Origin: DASYAE01 sp036501535
Lineage (GTDB): Bacteria > Actinomycetota > Actinomycetes > Streptomycetales > Catenulisporaceae
Assembly: GCA_036501535.1 (NCBI GenBank)
Contig: DASYAE010000062.1
Coordinates: forward strand, 1-64,000
Direction of reading: 5' to 3'
Length of the DNA stretch: 64,000 bases
In this document: piece by piece, positions 17,179 through 26,645 of the stretch
How the letters are laid out: each line of letters starts with the position of its first letter
How positions within the stretch are numbered: position 1 is the stretch's first letter
Position numbers and translations under genes: made by a program
The notes under the pieces: generated by a model
Told to the model about the DNA's origin: nothing
What the model saw: the letters and a program-made list of their open reading frames with translations, nothing else
The model's database searches: none

Positions 17179-20100
17179 GTGGAGTTTCGGCTGCTCGGTC
17201 GGTTCGAGGTCGAACACGAGGGGCGGCTGCTGGCGGTGGGGCGCCGGCGCGAGCGGTGCCTGCTCGGCGTGCTGCTGCTCGAGGCGAACACCGCCTCCTC
17301 GGTGGAACGGCTGGTCGACCTGCTCTGGGACGCCGAGCCGCCGAGCGATCCCAAGGCCGCGATCCACACCTTCGTCTCCCGGCTGCGCTCCGGACTCGAC
17401 CCGGACGGCGACGGCCGACTCGGCATCAGGCTCCTGCGGTCCGGTGGCGGCTACCTGGCCGAGGCCGACCCCGCCGCGGTGGACGCCCTGGTCTTCCGCG
17501 ACCTGGTCGAGCAGGCCCGCGGCATCGCCGATCCGGCCCGCAGCGCCGGGATGCTGCGCCGGGCCCTGGCGCTGTGGCGCGGCCCGCTGCTCGCCGACGC
17601 CGCCTCGGAGCGGCTGCGCGAGCGCCTCGGCGCCCCCTGGCAGGAGCTGGGCCTGCTGGCCCGGGAGTCCGCGGTCGAGGCCGAGCTGGCCTGCGGGCGG
17701 CACCGCGAGCTCGTCGCCGAGCTGACCGTGCTGAACACCGACCACCCGCTGCGGGAGAAGTTCGCCGGGCTGCTCATGCTCGCGCTCTACCGCTCCGGTC
17801 GGCAGGCCGACGCGCTGGAGCTCTATGCCCGCACCGACCGGCGGCTGCGCGACGACCTCGGCATCGAGCCCGGCACCGAGCTGCGCGAGCTGCACCGGCG
17901 CATGCTGTGCGCGGACCCGGGGCTGGCGGCCGGGCCGGTCGAGTCCGCGCCGCCGCGCCGCGAGGCGGTCCCGCGTCAGCTGCCCGCCGCGGTGCGCCAC
18001 TTCACCGGCCGGATCGGCGAGCTCAAAACCCTGGTGGAGCTGGTCGGCGAGGTGGGCGAGACCGGCGGCACGGTGGTGATCTCGGCGATCGACGGGATGG
18101 CCGGGGTCGGCAAGACCGCGCTGGCCGTGCACGCCGGGCACCGGCTGGCCGAGCATTTCCCGGACGGCCAGCTGTTCATCGACCTGCACGGCTACACCGA
18201 GGGCACCGAGCCGCGCGACCCGGCCGACGCGCTGGCCGCCGTCCTGCAGGGCCTCGGCGTCCCGCCGCAGCGGATCCCGGCCGACCCGCAGGCCCGCGCG
18301 AGCCTCTACCGGGACCGGCTGGCCGACACCAGGACCCTGATCCTGCTGGACAACGCCGCGAGCGAGGCGCAGGTCCGGCCGCTGCTGCCGGGGGCCGGGC
18401 GGTGCCTGGTCCTGATCACCAGCCGCAGACGGCTCAAGGCCCTCGACGACGCGCACGCCCTGCCGCTCGACGTGCTGCCCCTCGCCGACGCGGTCGCGCT
18501 GTTCCGCGAGGCCGCCGGCGACGGCCGCACGATCGCCGGAGACCCGCTGCTGGAGAAGGTCGCCGTGCTGTGCGGCTGCCTGCCGCTGGCACTGCGTATC
18601 GCCGCCGCGCTCATCAGGCACCGCCCGGCCTGGAGCATGGAGCACCTGCTGGAGAAGCTGCGCGCGGCGCGCCCGGAGCTGACCTCGTTCGCCGCCGGCG
18701 ACCGCGACCTGGGCAGCGTGTTCGACCTCTCCCTGCAGGCGCTGGCCGGGGACCGGCGGCTGCTGTTCCGCCGGCTCGGCCTGGTTCCGGGTCCTGACAT
18801 CGACGACTACGCCGCCGCGGCGCTGCTGGAGGCCGCGCCGGCCGAGACCGACCGGCTGCTGCAGGACCTGGTCGACCACAACCTGCTGAGCGAGCCGGTG
18901 CCCGGCCGCTACCGGATGCACGACCTGATCCGCGCGCACGCCCGCGCGCTGGCCGAGGCCGACCCCGGCGCCGCCCGCGACGCGGCGCTGGGCCGGCTGT
19001 TGGACTACTACCAGCACACCTCGGCCGTCGCCGACACGCGGGTGGCCAGATATCAGCGTCCTGAGCCGGTCGGCCGGGCCCCGGCGCACGCGCCCGACCT
19101 GGCCGACCCGGAGCGGGCCGTCGCCTGGCTGCGCGCGGAGGCCGGCAACCTGGCCGCCTGCTTCGGTTTCACGGTCGAGCGCGGCTGCGACACCCGCACC
19201 GTGGCCCTCGCCGCGGGCATGGCGAACCTGCACCTCATCGACGGTCCGTGGCAGCCGGCGCTGGTGGTGCACGGCATCGCGGTCGAGGCCGCCGAACGCC
19301 TCGGCGACCACGCCGCCCTGGCCCGGGCGCTGAACGACGCGGGCGCCATCCGCGTGCACACCGGCGAATACGAGGCGGCGCGGCGCGAGCTCGGGCAGGC
19401 GCTGGCGCTGTACCGCGAGGTCGGCGACCGCCACGGCGAGAGCGGCGTGCTGATCGAGCTGGCCACGATCAAGCGGCTGCAGGGCGAGAGCGCGGACGCG
19501 TTGGGGGACCTCGTCCCGGCGCTGGAGCTGCAACGCGCGTCCGGGGACCGCACCGGCCAGGCCTTCACCCTGATTGAGCTCGGCGTGGCTCGGTACCTGG
19601 CCTCGGACCGGCACGGCGCCATCGACGCCCTGGAGCAGGCGGTCGCGCTGCACCGGGAGATCGGCAACCGGCAGGGCCGCGCCAACGCCCTGATCTATCT
19701 CGGCGGCGTGCGCTCGATGGACGGCGACTACGAGACGGTCATCCGCGATCTCGAGGAGGCGCTCCGGCTGCAGCGCGAGCTCGGCAACCGGCACTTCGAG
19801 GCGACCGCGCTCGGGGAGCTCGGCGGCGCGCGGCGGCTGGTGGGCGACTATCAGGGCGCGATCCGGGACCTGGAGCTGGCCCTGGAGATACGCCGGACGG
19901 AGAGCGACCGGCTCGGCGAGGCCACGATCATGACCAGCCTGGGGAAGGTGCGCCTGCACAGCGGCGACCACCCCGGCGCGATGCGCGACCTGGAGACCGC
20001 ACTGGAGCAGTACCACGGCCTCGGCGCGCGCGGCAACGAGGTCTGGGTGCTGAACATCTACGGCGCCACGCTGCGCGCCGCCGGTGACGCGCAGCGCAGC

Positions 20101-20439
20101 GAAGCAGCGCACGCCGAAGCTCTCGAGGGCGCCCGCGCGCTGAGGATCCCCGACGAGGAGGCGCTGGCGCTGGAGGGGATCGGCGAGAGCCGGCTGCAGC
20201 GCGGCGACGTGCCCGGGGGAGTGGCGCTGCTGCAGGAGGCGCTGGAGACCTTCCGGCGGCTCCGCATCTCGGACGCGGACCGGATCGCGGCGCGCCTGGA
20301 GGCGATCGGCGCAGACGCGGGCGCGGGCTTAGACGCAGACGCGGGCGCGCGCCGGACCGAGGGTGAAGGCGGGAACGAGGTCGAGAGAGACGGCGGGAGC
20401 AGCGCTGCGGAGCACGGCCGATCGGATGACTCCGGCTGA
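17179..20439 (+). CDS. AfsR-like regulator: SARP, NB-ARC ATPase and TPR repeats
   Basis: 1086 residues from GTG 17179, with a G-rich ribosome site about 8 bases upstream. Residues 1-95 form the OmpR-like DNA-binding domain (VEFRLLGRFEV, LLEANTASSVERLVDLLWD). Residues 100-245 are the bacterial transcriptional activator (BTAD) helical domain. The NB-ARC starts near 275, with P-loop GMAGVGKTAL around 307-316, the LILLDNAAS Walker B and GCLPLALRI. From about 680 to 1060 there are consecutive TPR repeats. Such proteins activate secondary-metabolism genes in response to nucleotide or kinase signals. No target is identified here; the polyketide cluster 35 kb away is only one candidate. Confidence 0.93.
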   Translation: MEFRLLGRFEVEHEGRLLAVGRRRERCLLGVLLLEANTASSVERLVDLLWDAEPPSDPKAAIHTFVSRLRSGLDPDGDGRLGIRLLRSGGGYLAEADPAAVDALVFRDLVEQARGIADPARSAGMLRRALALWRGPLLADAASERLRERLGAPWQELGLLARESAVEAELACGRHRELVAELTVLNTDHPLREKFAGLLMLALYRSGRQADALELYARTDRRLRDDLGIEPGTELRELHRRMLCADPGLAAGPVESAPPRREAVPRQLPAAVRHFTGRIGELKTLVELVGEVGETGGTVVISAIDGMAGVGKTALAVHAGHRLAEHFPDGQLFIDLHGYTEGTEPRDPADALAAVLQGLGVPPQRIPADPQARASLYRDRLADTRTLILLDNAASEAQVRPLLPGAGRCLVLITSRRRLKALDDAHALPLDVLPLADAVALFREAAGDGRTIAGDPLLEKVAVLCGCLPLALRIAAALIRHRPAWSMEHLLEKLRAARPELTSFAAGDRDLGSVFDLSLQALAGDRRLLFRRLGLVPGPDIDDYAAAALLEAAPAETDRLLQDLVDHNLLSEPVPGRYRMHDLIRAHARALAEADPGAARDAALGRLLDYYQHTSAVADTRVARYQRPEPVGRAPAHAPDLADPERAVAWLRAEAGNLAACFGFTVERGCDTRTVALAAGMANLHLIDGPWQPALVVHGIAVEAAERLGDHAALARALNDAGAIRVHTGEYEAARRELGQALALYREVGDRHGESGVLIELATIKRLQGESADALGDLVPALELQRASGDRTGQAFTLIELGVARYLASDRHGAIDALEQAVALHREIGNRQGRANALIYLGGVRSMDGDYETVIRDLEEALRLQRELGNRHFEATALGELGGARRLVGDYQGAIRDLELALEIRRTESDRLGEATIMTSLGKVRLHSGDHPGAMRDLETALEQYHGLGARGNEVWVLNIYGATLRAAGDAQRSEAAHAEALEGARALRIPDEEALALEGIGESRLQRGDVPGGVALLQEALETFRRLRISDADRIAARLEAIGADAGAGLDADAGARRTEGEGGNEVERDGGSSAAEHGRSDDSG

Positions 20440-20522
20440 TCCGGCTGATCCGGCGTCAGTTCCGCATTGTGTTAGTCCCACGCTGCGTCAGTTTTGCGCC
20501 GGGTCAGTCTTATGCCGGTCAG

Positions 20523-21530
20523 TCAGTCCCAGATCTGGCCGAAGCGCTTGAGCCGTTCGGCGTATTCGATGCGCGCGATCCAATCCTGCGGCCAGGCACC
20601 GAGCCCGTGCGCGGCGCCGGCGAAGGCCCCGGCGAGGCAGGCGATCGAGTCGGAGTCGCCCGAGGTGGCCGCGGCCCGGCCGAGCGCCCGCACCGGCTCG
20701 TCCGGATAGAGCAGGAAGCACAGCACTGCAGTGCCCAGCGCCTCCTCGGCGATCCAACCTTCGCCGGTCGCCAGGCAGGGGTCGGACGCGCGGTCCTCGG
20801 CAGCCAGCGCGACCTCCAGCCGGTCGAGCACGCCGAGGCATTCGTCCCAGCCGCGCGCGATGAACTGCTCCGGCCCGGTCGCACCGGGACGCTGCCACAG
20901 CTCGCCGAGCCAGTCGCCGCGATAGACGTCGCGTTGGGCATGGCAGCGCTCGCGCAGGGCGGCCGGGAGGTCCGCCGGGGCCAAGCCGTCGCGCAGCCAG
21001 AACACGCACAGCATGGTCAGCTCGCTCGCGGCCAGCGCGGTCGGGTGACCATGCGTCAGCGCCGCCTGGAACTGCGCGGCGCCGGCCCGCTGCGCCTCAC
21101 TCAGGCCCGGCACGAGGCCGACCGGCGCGACCCGCATGTTCGCCCCGCATCCCTTCGACCCGTGTTCACTCGCCCGGACCCACGGGCCGCCGTCACTCAG
21201 GCGGCCGATCGCGCGCAGGCACGTCATACCCGGCGCCCGGTTGTTCTCGGGACTGGCGGCCCACGCCAGATACTCCGCGCGCAGCGGCGCCTCCAGCCGC
21301 CCGGCGGTCAGCGGCGGCTGCTCCAGCGCGGTGGCCAGCGCCGCGGCCACGCTCAGCGTCATCTGCGTGTCGTCGGTGACCCGCGCCGGATCGCCCGCGA
21401 GGTCGCGCGGGCCGTCTGGGCCGTATGAGGCCATGATCGCGTCGTAGGACATGAACTCCGTCGGCGCCCCGAGAGCGTCCCCGAATGCGAGCCCGAACAT
21501 GGCTCCGCTCACCTTCAGCGCCCCGTCCAC
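20523..21530 (-). CDS. ADP-ribosylglycohydrolase-family protein
   Basis: 335 residues from GTG 21530, chosen for its AAGGGAG ribosome site; a longer reading to 22052 is low-complexity. Family signatures: GLAFGDALGAPTEF near the start, VTDDTQMTLSVAAALA (metal-binding DDT) and the C-terminal SGDSDSIACLAGAFAGAAHG. Such enzymes remove ADP-ribose from arginine or other acceptors using two metal ions; some act on free metabolites. It converges with the SARP gene and stands alone. Confidence 0.9.
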   Translation of the reverse strand: MDGALKVSGAMFGLAFGDALGAPTEFMSYDAIMASYGPDGPRDLAGDPARVTDDTQMTLSVAAALATALEQPPLTAGRLEAPLRAEYLAWAASPENNRAPGMTCLRAIGRLSDGGPWVRASEHGSKGCGANMRVAPVGLVPGLSEAQRAGAAQFQAALTHGHPTALAASELTMLCVFWLRDGLAPADLPAALRERCHAQRDVYRGDWLGELWQRPGATGPEQFIARGWDECLGVLDRLEVALAAEDRASDPCLATGEGWIAEEALGTAVLCFLLYPDEPVRALGRAAATSGDSDSIACLAGAFAGAAHGLGAWPQDWIARIEYAERLKRFGQIWD

Positions 21531-21847
21531 AGTCGTCTCCCTTCCCCGACCGCGACGATATCCCATCCACACGATGTGACCCGCATCACACAAATGGCCC
21601 GCGCAGCAGCGACGGATTCCCGGGCGGCGGCCGGTCTCGATGCCCGGTCGGCCGAGCCCGCATCGCCCGCCGGACCGCAGGACCGCCGGCGCCCGCGCTC
21701 CATCACAGGATTCGAAGGTAGTGCTGGCACCACCCCGGATCGGGGTGACGGCCCCATCGATCGCCCCGCCGCGTGATGTCAGGCTCGTTATGCCGGCCGC
21801 GGGTGGCGGTCGGCCCGACGCCGGATCCGGGCCGAAGGGGGTGCGAG

Positions 21848-22492
21848 ATGAATCCACTGGACGCGGCATCGTTGCTCGGCTGGCTCGGCCACTGGGCCGT
21901 CCCCGGGATCTTCCTGGTGCTGTTCGCCGAGACCGGCCTGCTGGTCGGGTTCCTGCTGCCCGGCGACTCGCTGCTGCTGACCGCCGGCCTGGTCTGCGCG
22001 GCGGGCACCGGCCCGACTCACCTCTCGCTGCTTTGGGTGCTCGTCGCCGCATCGGCCGGAGCGCTTGCCGGCGCGCAGGTCGGTTTCCTGCTCGGCCGCC
22101 GCGCCGGACGGGCGCTGCTGGCGCGCAGCCACAGCCGGCAGATCGGGCGGGCCGCGGCCCGCGCCGAGTCGCTGCTGCTGCGGGTCGGCATCGGACCGGC
22201 GCTGATCGCGGCCCGGTTCACCCCGGTCGTGCGCACGGTGATCGGACCGACCGCCGGCATGGCCGCCGTGCCCGCGCATGTCTACCTGCTCTGGCAGACC
22301 GTGGGCGGCCTGCTGTGGACGGTGGGCACCACGATGGCCGGATACGCGCTGGGGCGCACGGTTCCCGGCATCAGCTCGATCATCAACCCACTGATTGCTG
22401 CGACGGCGCTGCTGCTGCCTGCTCTGTTCCTGGCGCGGCTTGCCAGGGAACGTCGAGCGGTGGCGCGAGCCCGGAAAACGGGCGCAGGGTGA
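21848..22492 (+). CDS. DedA-family membrane protein
   Basis: 214 residues from ATG 21848. DedA/SNARE-associated features: VLFAETGLLVGFLLPGDSLL, GAQVGFLLGRRAGRALL, then the re-entrant-loop motif ALIAARFTPVVRTVIGPTAGM. About five hydrophobic segments and a basic tail. DedA proteins are membrane flippase-like proteins that affect lipid carrier recycling and proton-motive force. It converges with the MFS gene at 22533. Confidence 0.92.
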   Translation: MNPLDAASLLGWLGHWAVPGIFLVLFAETGLLVGFLLPGDSLLLTAGLVCAAGTGPTHLSLLWVLVAASAGALAGAQVGFLLGRRAGRALLARSHSRQIGRAAARAESLLLRVGIGPALIAARFTPVVRTVIGPTAGMAAVPAHVYLLWQTVGGLLWTVGTTMAGYALGRTVPGISSIINPLIAATALLLPALFLARLARERRAVARARKTGAG

Positions 22493-22522
22493 CCACGAGC
22501 ACAGAGTCAGCACGCTAAGGCG

Positions 22523-22546
22523 GCGGCGCCGTTCACTCGGCGCCGC
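22523..22546. terminator. 9-bp-stem GC hairpin overlapping the stop of the MFS exporter
   Basis: Arms GCGGCGCCG (22523-22531) and CGGCGCCGC (22538-22546) flank TTCACT, which contains the stop codon of the minus-strand exporter. It could serve both convergent genes. Confidence 0.5.
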
Positions 22547-24089
22547 GTCGGCGGAACGGGAGCAGCAGCGCCGGGATCGCGGTGAGCAGAGTGAAGAGCA
22601 GCACCCGGCGGAAGGTCTCGGCGAAGGCGGCCGCGGGATCGGCGGCGTGCCCCGCGAGACGGCTCTGCAGGATCGCGGCGAGGACCGCGGCGCCGGCCGA
22701 CGCCCCGACCGTCTGGATGGTCATCAGAATGCTGGTCGCGTCGGGGATCGCGGCCGGCGGCAGCCCGTCGTACACGGCGGCCGAGACCGGCACGGTGACG
22801 GCGGCCACGCCGATGCCCCATATGAACAGCGCGATGCCGAGCACGATCCCCCCGGTGCTTGCGCCCACACGAGTGAACACGACCGACCCCAGTACGGTGA
22901 CCGCGATACCGGCGAGGACCACCGGACGCGCGCCGATCCGGTCGGTGAGCCTTCCGACCCGCGGCAGGGCGAGCATCGTGCCGAGGCTCTGCGGCGCCAG
23001 GAGCAGGCCTGCGCTCAGCGCGTCGTGCCCGCGGACCTGCTGGTAGTAGAGCGGCATCAGGATCATGACGCCGAACACGGAGAGCCGGGACAGGAGGCCG
23101 AGCGCCGAGGCTGCGGCGAGCGGGCGGTGGGCGAGCAGGCGCAGGTCGAGCAGCGGGGTGGTGCCGCTGCGCAGCGTGTGCACGACGAAGGCCGCGAGCA
23201 GGGCCGAACCGGTGACGAGCAGGGGAAGCCAGGCGGTTCGCTCGGACAGCCCATAGACGGTGAGGGCGAGCCCGGGGGAGAGCAGGGCCGGACCGATGAT
23301 GTCGGGCCGGCGCCGAGGGTCGGCCCGGCGAGCGTCGGCGGGTTCTGGCTTTGCGACTGCGTCTGTGCCCGTGGATCGGCTGTCGGGCGGGAGGTAGCGC
23401 CTTGCGAGCACAACGGCGATGAGGCAGATCGGCACGTTCACGGCGAAGATCCAGCGCCAGCCGGCGCCGTCGGTGATCAGGCCGCCGATCAAGGGACCTG
23501 CGACCGGTGCGAGCTGTGTGGGCACTGCGACGAGGCCCATGACGCGGCCGCGCCGGCCGGGACCCGCGGCCCGGGCCAGGATCATCGTGCCGAGCGGCAC
23601 GATCATGCCGCCGCCGACGCCCTGGACGACCCGGAACGCGATCAGGCTCGCCGCGGACCAGGCGCTGCCGCACAGCGCCGAGCCGATGAGGAAGGCGACG
23701 AGCGCGAAGATCCACATGCGGCGCTCGCCGAACCGCTCGGCCAAGCGGCCGGTGACGGGTATGACCGTCGCGATGGCGAGCAGGTAGGCGGCGCTGATCC
23801 ATTGGACGGTGCTCACGGGCGCATGGAACGAACGCGCGAGATCGGCCAGCGCGACGGTGACCATCGTCATGTCGAGCATCGCCGCGATGGAGCCGACCAC
23901 GATGACGGCCCCGAGCTTGAGGATTCGCGGATCGAGGCGGTCCGGCTCCGGCTCAGGCTCCGGGTTCAGGCTCGGTGTGGGTGTGGGTGTGGGTGTGGGT
24001 GTGGGTGTGGCTGTCGGTGTCGCGTCCGCGCCGCCGTCCGGGTCGAACGGCGTGTCGACGGTCGTGGTGCGCCTCTCTGCGTTCCGCAT
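22533..24089 (-). CDS. DHA2-family (EmrB/QacA) drug exporter
   Basis: 518 residues from ATG 24089 (GTG 24098 is a possible alternative). After an N-terminal tail with (TP)n and (PE)n runs there are 14 hydrophobic segments. MFS signatures: MLDMTMVTVALADLARSF (motif D1 region), GRLAERFGERRMWIFALV (motif A) and APVAGPLIGGLITDGAGWRW (motif C), all typical of proton-driven multidrug efflux. It is divergent from a TetR gene, and twin palindromes sit just before its start, so repression by that TetR and release by a drug ligand are inferred. Confidence 0.92.
   Translation of the reverse strand: MRNAERRTTTVDTPFDPDGGADATPTATPTPTPTPTPTPSLNPEPEPEPDRLDPRILKLGAVIVVGSIAAMLDMTMVTVALADLARSFHAPVSTVQWISAAYLLAIATVIPVTGRLAERFGERRMWIFALVAFLIGSALCGSAWSAASLIAFRVVQGVGGGMIVPLGTMILARAAGPGRRGRVMGLVAVPTQLAPVAGPLIGGLITDGAGWRWIFAVNVPICLIAVVLARRYLPPDSRSTGTDAVAKPEPADARRADPRRRPDIIGPALLSPGLALTVYGLSERTAWLPLLVTGSALLAAFVVHTLRSGTTPLLDLRLLAHRPLAAASALGLLSRLSVFGVMILMPLYYQQVRGHDALSAGLLLAPQSLGTMLALPRVGRLTDRIGARPVVLAGIAVTVLGSVVFTRVGASTGGIVLGIALFIWGIGVAAVTVPVSAAVYDGLPPAAIPDATSILMTIQTVGASAGAAVLAAILQSRLAGHAADPAAAFAETFRRVLLFTLLTAIPALLLPFRRRGAE
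23974..24010 (-). repeat. Hexanucleotide tandem repeat (GTGTGG)n coding for Thr-Pro
   Basis: About six copies of a 6-bp unit in the exporter N-terminus. The unit length keeps the frame, so copy changes would only lengthen or shorten the cytosolic tail. Confidence 0.85.
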
Positions 24090-24099
24090 GCATTCCACA

Positions 24100-24138
24100 C
24101 TACACCGTGCAGTGTAGTTCGGTATACTGCACGGTGTA
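24100..24138. promoter_or_regulatory. Twin TetR-type operators between exporter and repressor genes
   Basis: Site 1 (24100-24117) reads CTACACCGTGCAGTGTAG, a near-perfect palindrome. Site 2 (24121-24139) contains TATACTGCACGGTGTAG, which matches the reverse complement of site 1 at 16 of 18 positions. Their centres are 22 bp apart, two helical turns. A partial third copy, CCGTGCAGTGT, is at 24171. Site 1 lies 11 bases before the exporter ATG, so binding would block transcription or translation initiation of the exporter. Confidence 0.75.
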
Positions 24139-24294
24139 GTTCCCCGTTAGCGTGGCCACTGCGCCGCGCGCCGTGCAGTGTGAAGTGCGCAGCGTGATGT
24201 GTGATGAGTGATGCGCGCGTCGGGCGGGAACGAACCCGGCCCGGAGCCGGCCGGGCTTAAGATTCGGGGCTGAGCAGGGAAGGACAGGTCGCCG

Positions 24295-24942
24295 ATGCCG
24301 GAAACAGCAGCACTGCGCCAGGGATCGCCGGCCAAGCGCGCCGCGATCGCCCGGGCCGCGCTCGACGTCTTCGCCCGCGAGGGCTACGCCCGGGCCAGTG
24401 TCGACGCCATCGCGCAGGCGGCCGGCGTCTCCAAGCGCACGATCTACGACTACTACGGCGACAAGGAGCGGCTGTTCCTCTCCGCGGTCCGGGAGATCGC
24501 CGACGCGCAGGCGGCCGCATTCCGCACGCTGCTCGACGAAACCCTCGGCGACATCGCCCGGCCGGAGCAGCTCGAGCCCGCGCTGACGTCGTTCGGCCGA
24601 GCGTTCGCGACCGCCGTCGCCCGATCGAGCGAACGGGCCGAGATCATGCGGCTGCTGATCGCCGAGGCGCCGCACTTCCCGGCGCTGCTCGAGACGCCGG
24701 TCCAGGACCGCCCGGTCCAGCAGGCCCTGGCCGCCCGGCTGGCCGACCTCGGCGCGCGCGGCCTGCTCGAGGTCCCTGACCCGGACGAGGCGGCGGAGTT
24801 CCTCGGCCTGCTGGTCACCGCCCGCGTCAACAGCCGCTCGTGGTACGGCGCGCTGCGGCTGGACGGGGCCGAGATCGACCGGCTCGTGGTCGGCGGCGTG
24901 CGCGTCTTCCTGCGCGCATACCGGCCGGCGTCCACGCGCTGA
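24295..24942 (+). CDS. TetR-family repressor
   Basis: 215 residues. The N-terminal helix-turn-helix region is clear: AIARAALDVFAREGYARASV followed by DAIAQAAGVSKRTIYDYYGDKERLF. The C-terminal ligand domain (about 80-210) is of the AefR-like type found with efflux pumps. It is divergent from the DHA2 exporter, and two palindromes lie between them; self-control and control of the exporter are inferred. Confidence 0.9.
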   Translation: MPETAALRQGSPAKRAAIARAALDVFAREGYARASVDAIAQAAGVSKRTIYDYYGDKERLFLSAVREIADAQAAAFRTLLDETLGDIARPEQLEPALTSFGRAFATAVARSSERAEIMRLLIAEAPHFPALLETPVQDRPVQQALAARLADLGARGLLEVPDPDEAAEFLGLLVTARVNSRSWYGALRLDGAEIDRLVVGGVRVFLRAYRPASTR

Positions 24943-24999
24943 GCGGTAGAGTCCGTCGCTGGAAGCACGCTGCGACAAGGGATGAGGGAAGGCCCTGCC

Positions 25000-25572
25000 A
25001 TGGAGGACGCGCGACCCGGCACACCGGAACGCCTCGCCGCGGCCGTCGGCGCCGCCGCTGAAGCAGGGTTCTCCTACAGCAGTACAAGCGAGGTCGGCGG
25101 CCTGCTGCGGCTGCTGGCCGCGTCGAAGCCCGGCGGGGTCGTCGCGGAGAGCGGCACCGGCTTCGGCGTGGGCACGGCCTGGCTGCACGACGGGCTGGCC
25201 GGCGACGCGAGACTCGTGACGGTGGAACAGGATGCGGACCGCGCCCGGCGGGCCGCCGAGATCTTCGCGGACGATCCCCGGGTCACCGTCCTGGCCGGCG
25301 ACTGGCTGCTGCTCGCCGAGCACGCGCCGTTCGACCTCTTCTTCTGCGACGGCGGCGGCAAGCGCGAGGACCCGCAGCGCGTCGTCGACATGCTGGCGCC
25401 CGGCGGCGTCCTCGTGCTCGACGACTTCACGCCCAGCGTCGGCTGGCCGCCGCGCTTCGACGGCGCCGTGGACGAACTGCGCGTGTTCTACCTGGCGCAC
25501 CCCGCCCTCGTCACCGTCGAGATCCTCACGACGCCGACCGCGTCGGTCGTCGTCGCGGTCAGGCGGGGATGA
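25000..25572 (+). CDS. Class I SAM-dependent methyltransferase (O-methyltransferase-like)
   Basis: 190 residues from ATG 25000, with GAGGGAAGG 7 bases upstream; ATG 24982 overlaps that site. SAM-binding motif I is GGVVAESGTGFGVGTAWL, motif II includes RLVTVEQDADRARRA, and the acidic DLFFCDGGG and LVLDDFTPS follow. This matches small O-methyltransferase/predicted O-methyltransferase YrrM-like proteins. The substrate is not evident. Same strand as the TetR gene, with 57 bases between, so co-transcription is possible. Confidence 0.82.
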   Translation: MEDARPGTPERLAAAVGAAAEAGFSYSSTSEVGGLLRLLAASKPGGVVAESGTGFGVGTAWLHDGLAGDARLVTVEQDADRARRAAEIFADDPRVTVLAGDWLLLAEHAPFDLFFCDGGGKREDPQRVVDMLAPGGVLVLDDFTPSVGWPPRFDGAVDELRVFYLAHPALVTVEILTTPTASVVVAVRRG

Positions 25573-25718
25573 TCAGGAGACTGTGACCTCCGGCCCCCGG
25601 CCCGGATCCGCCTACCGCGCCGTCCGGTCGATCGGCGCCCGCCACGCCCCGAACTGTCGACACAAGACACGGGACTGATGCGAGAATGATCCGCAGCGAC
25701 GACGGAGTCGGAGGCCGG

Positions 25719-26330
25719 ATGCAATCCCCCATGCAGGGCCGCGAGTCGGGCGGCATGCCGAGAAGGCGCCGGCTGGACCCGGCCGCGTTCATCGCCGCCT
25801 TCCCCGGCGCGGTAGCGCTCGCGTACAACCCGCCGACCGGATCGGCGCCGGGCGTGCTGTTCGAGAGCGACGGCCAACCGTGGGCGGTCCAAGTGGTGTA
25901 CGCGGGTCCGGGCGATGAGCGCTTGGTGGTGCGCACCGTGCGCCCGCGCGGCGAGGGGGCGCTGCCCACGACGAACGTCGAGGACCTCGGATCCTGGGTC
26001 CGCGCCTTCTCCTACGGGGCGTTCGGCCCGAAGCCGGTCGAGCCGGACTCGCTGACCGAGTGGCAGGCCTGGCAGGCCGACCGCATGGCCACCTGGCAGG
26101 AGGTCCGCACCGACTTCGACCGGCTCGACCGCGCCGCCGTCAGCATGCTGGTCGACGGCGCGCCGGTGGCCGGCTCCCGGGTCGACGTGCCCGGCTGCAC
26201 GGGCATCGAGCTGGACTGGGGCGCCAGCACGGTCTACTGCGTCGGCCGGGCCCCGGTGATCGACGCGCTGGAGCTGCGCACCGGCACCGGCCGGGACTTC
26301 GAGCTGATCACTGCACGCCGCTCGTTCTGA
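25719..26330 (+). CDS. Conserved-looking hypothetical protein
   Basis: 203 residues from ATG 25719, preceded by GGAGG; ATG 25686 is an alternative. It is acidic to neutral, with no signal peptide or membrane segment. Noticeable parts: an N-terminal LDPAAFIAAFPGAVALAYNP, a central Trp-rich helix (TEWQAWQADRMATWQEV) and a C-terminal beta-rich segment ending in a cysteine-containing TVYCVGRAPV. I do not recognise the family. Codon bias is normal for the window, which supports a real gene. Confidence 0.65.
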   Translation: MQSPMQGRESGGMPRRRRLDPAAFIAAFPGAVALAYNPPTGSAPGVLFESDGQPWAVQVVYAGPGDERLVVRTVRPRGEGALPTTNVEDLGSWVRAFSYGAFGPKPVEPDSLTEWQAWQADRMATWQEVRTDFDRLDRAAVSMLVDGAPVAGSRVDVPGCTGIELDWGASTVYCVGRAPVIDALELRTGTGRDFELITARRSF

Positions 26331-26363
26331 GCGCGGGGTGCGCACCGCGTGGATCAGCCCGGC

Positions 26364-26624
26364 TCAGCTCACCTGCGCTGCACTCGTGCCGTAGAGCCCC
26401 ATCTCGGCCATAGCGCTGCCCGCCGAGCAGGCCGGCTGCTGGTCGTCCATCGGCGCGAGCCAGAGCGCGACGACGGGGTCCGCCGTCGAGCCCGTGCGCA
26501 GGAACTCGCAGTCGCCGTCGAAGTTCAGACCGACCAGGTAAGTCCCGTCCTTCGTCACCGTGGAGACCACCCGATACGCGTCCGTGGCGGAACCGACTCC
26601 CGCGGCCTGCAGCAGCTGGAGCAC
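26364..26624 (-). pseudogene. Possible 5'-truncated gene, in frame after the phosphotransferase stop
   Basis: 86 residues if read from GTG 26624, which has no clear ribosome site. The frame is open back to the TGA of the phosphotransferase (26646), so it directly follows that gene in the same frame. The product has two Cys (DGDCEF and QQPACSAGSAM) and a beta-rich look (YRVVSTVTKDGTYLVGLNF), like the end of a secreted or lipoprotein domain without its signal peptide. It is most simply a remnant; a small real gene is possible. Confidence 0.45.
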
Positions 26625-26645
26625 GCCCGCATAGGCCGAATGGAG

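Noticed and set aside
17047..20112. 1021-residue minus-strand frame opposite the SARP gene
   Set aside because: Low-complexity Arg/Gln/Gly text without domains; the plus strand carries a complete SARP-NB-ARC-TPR protein.
22395..24197. 600-residue plus-strand frame opposite the DHA2 exporter
   Set aside because: Arg/Gly/Glu/His-rich shadow; the minus strand has 14 helices and MFS motifs.
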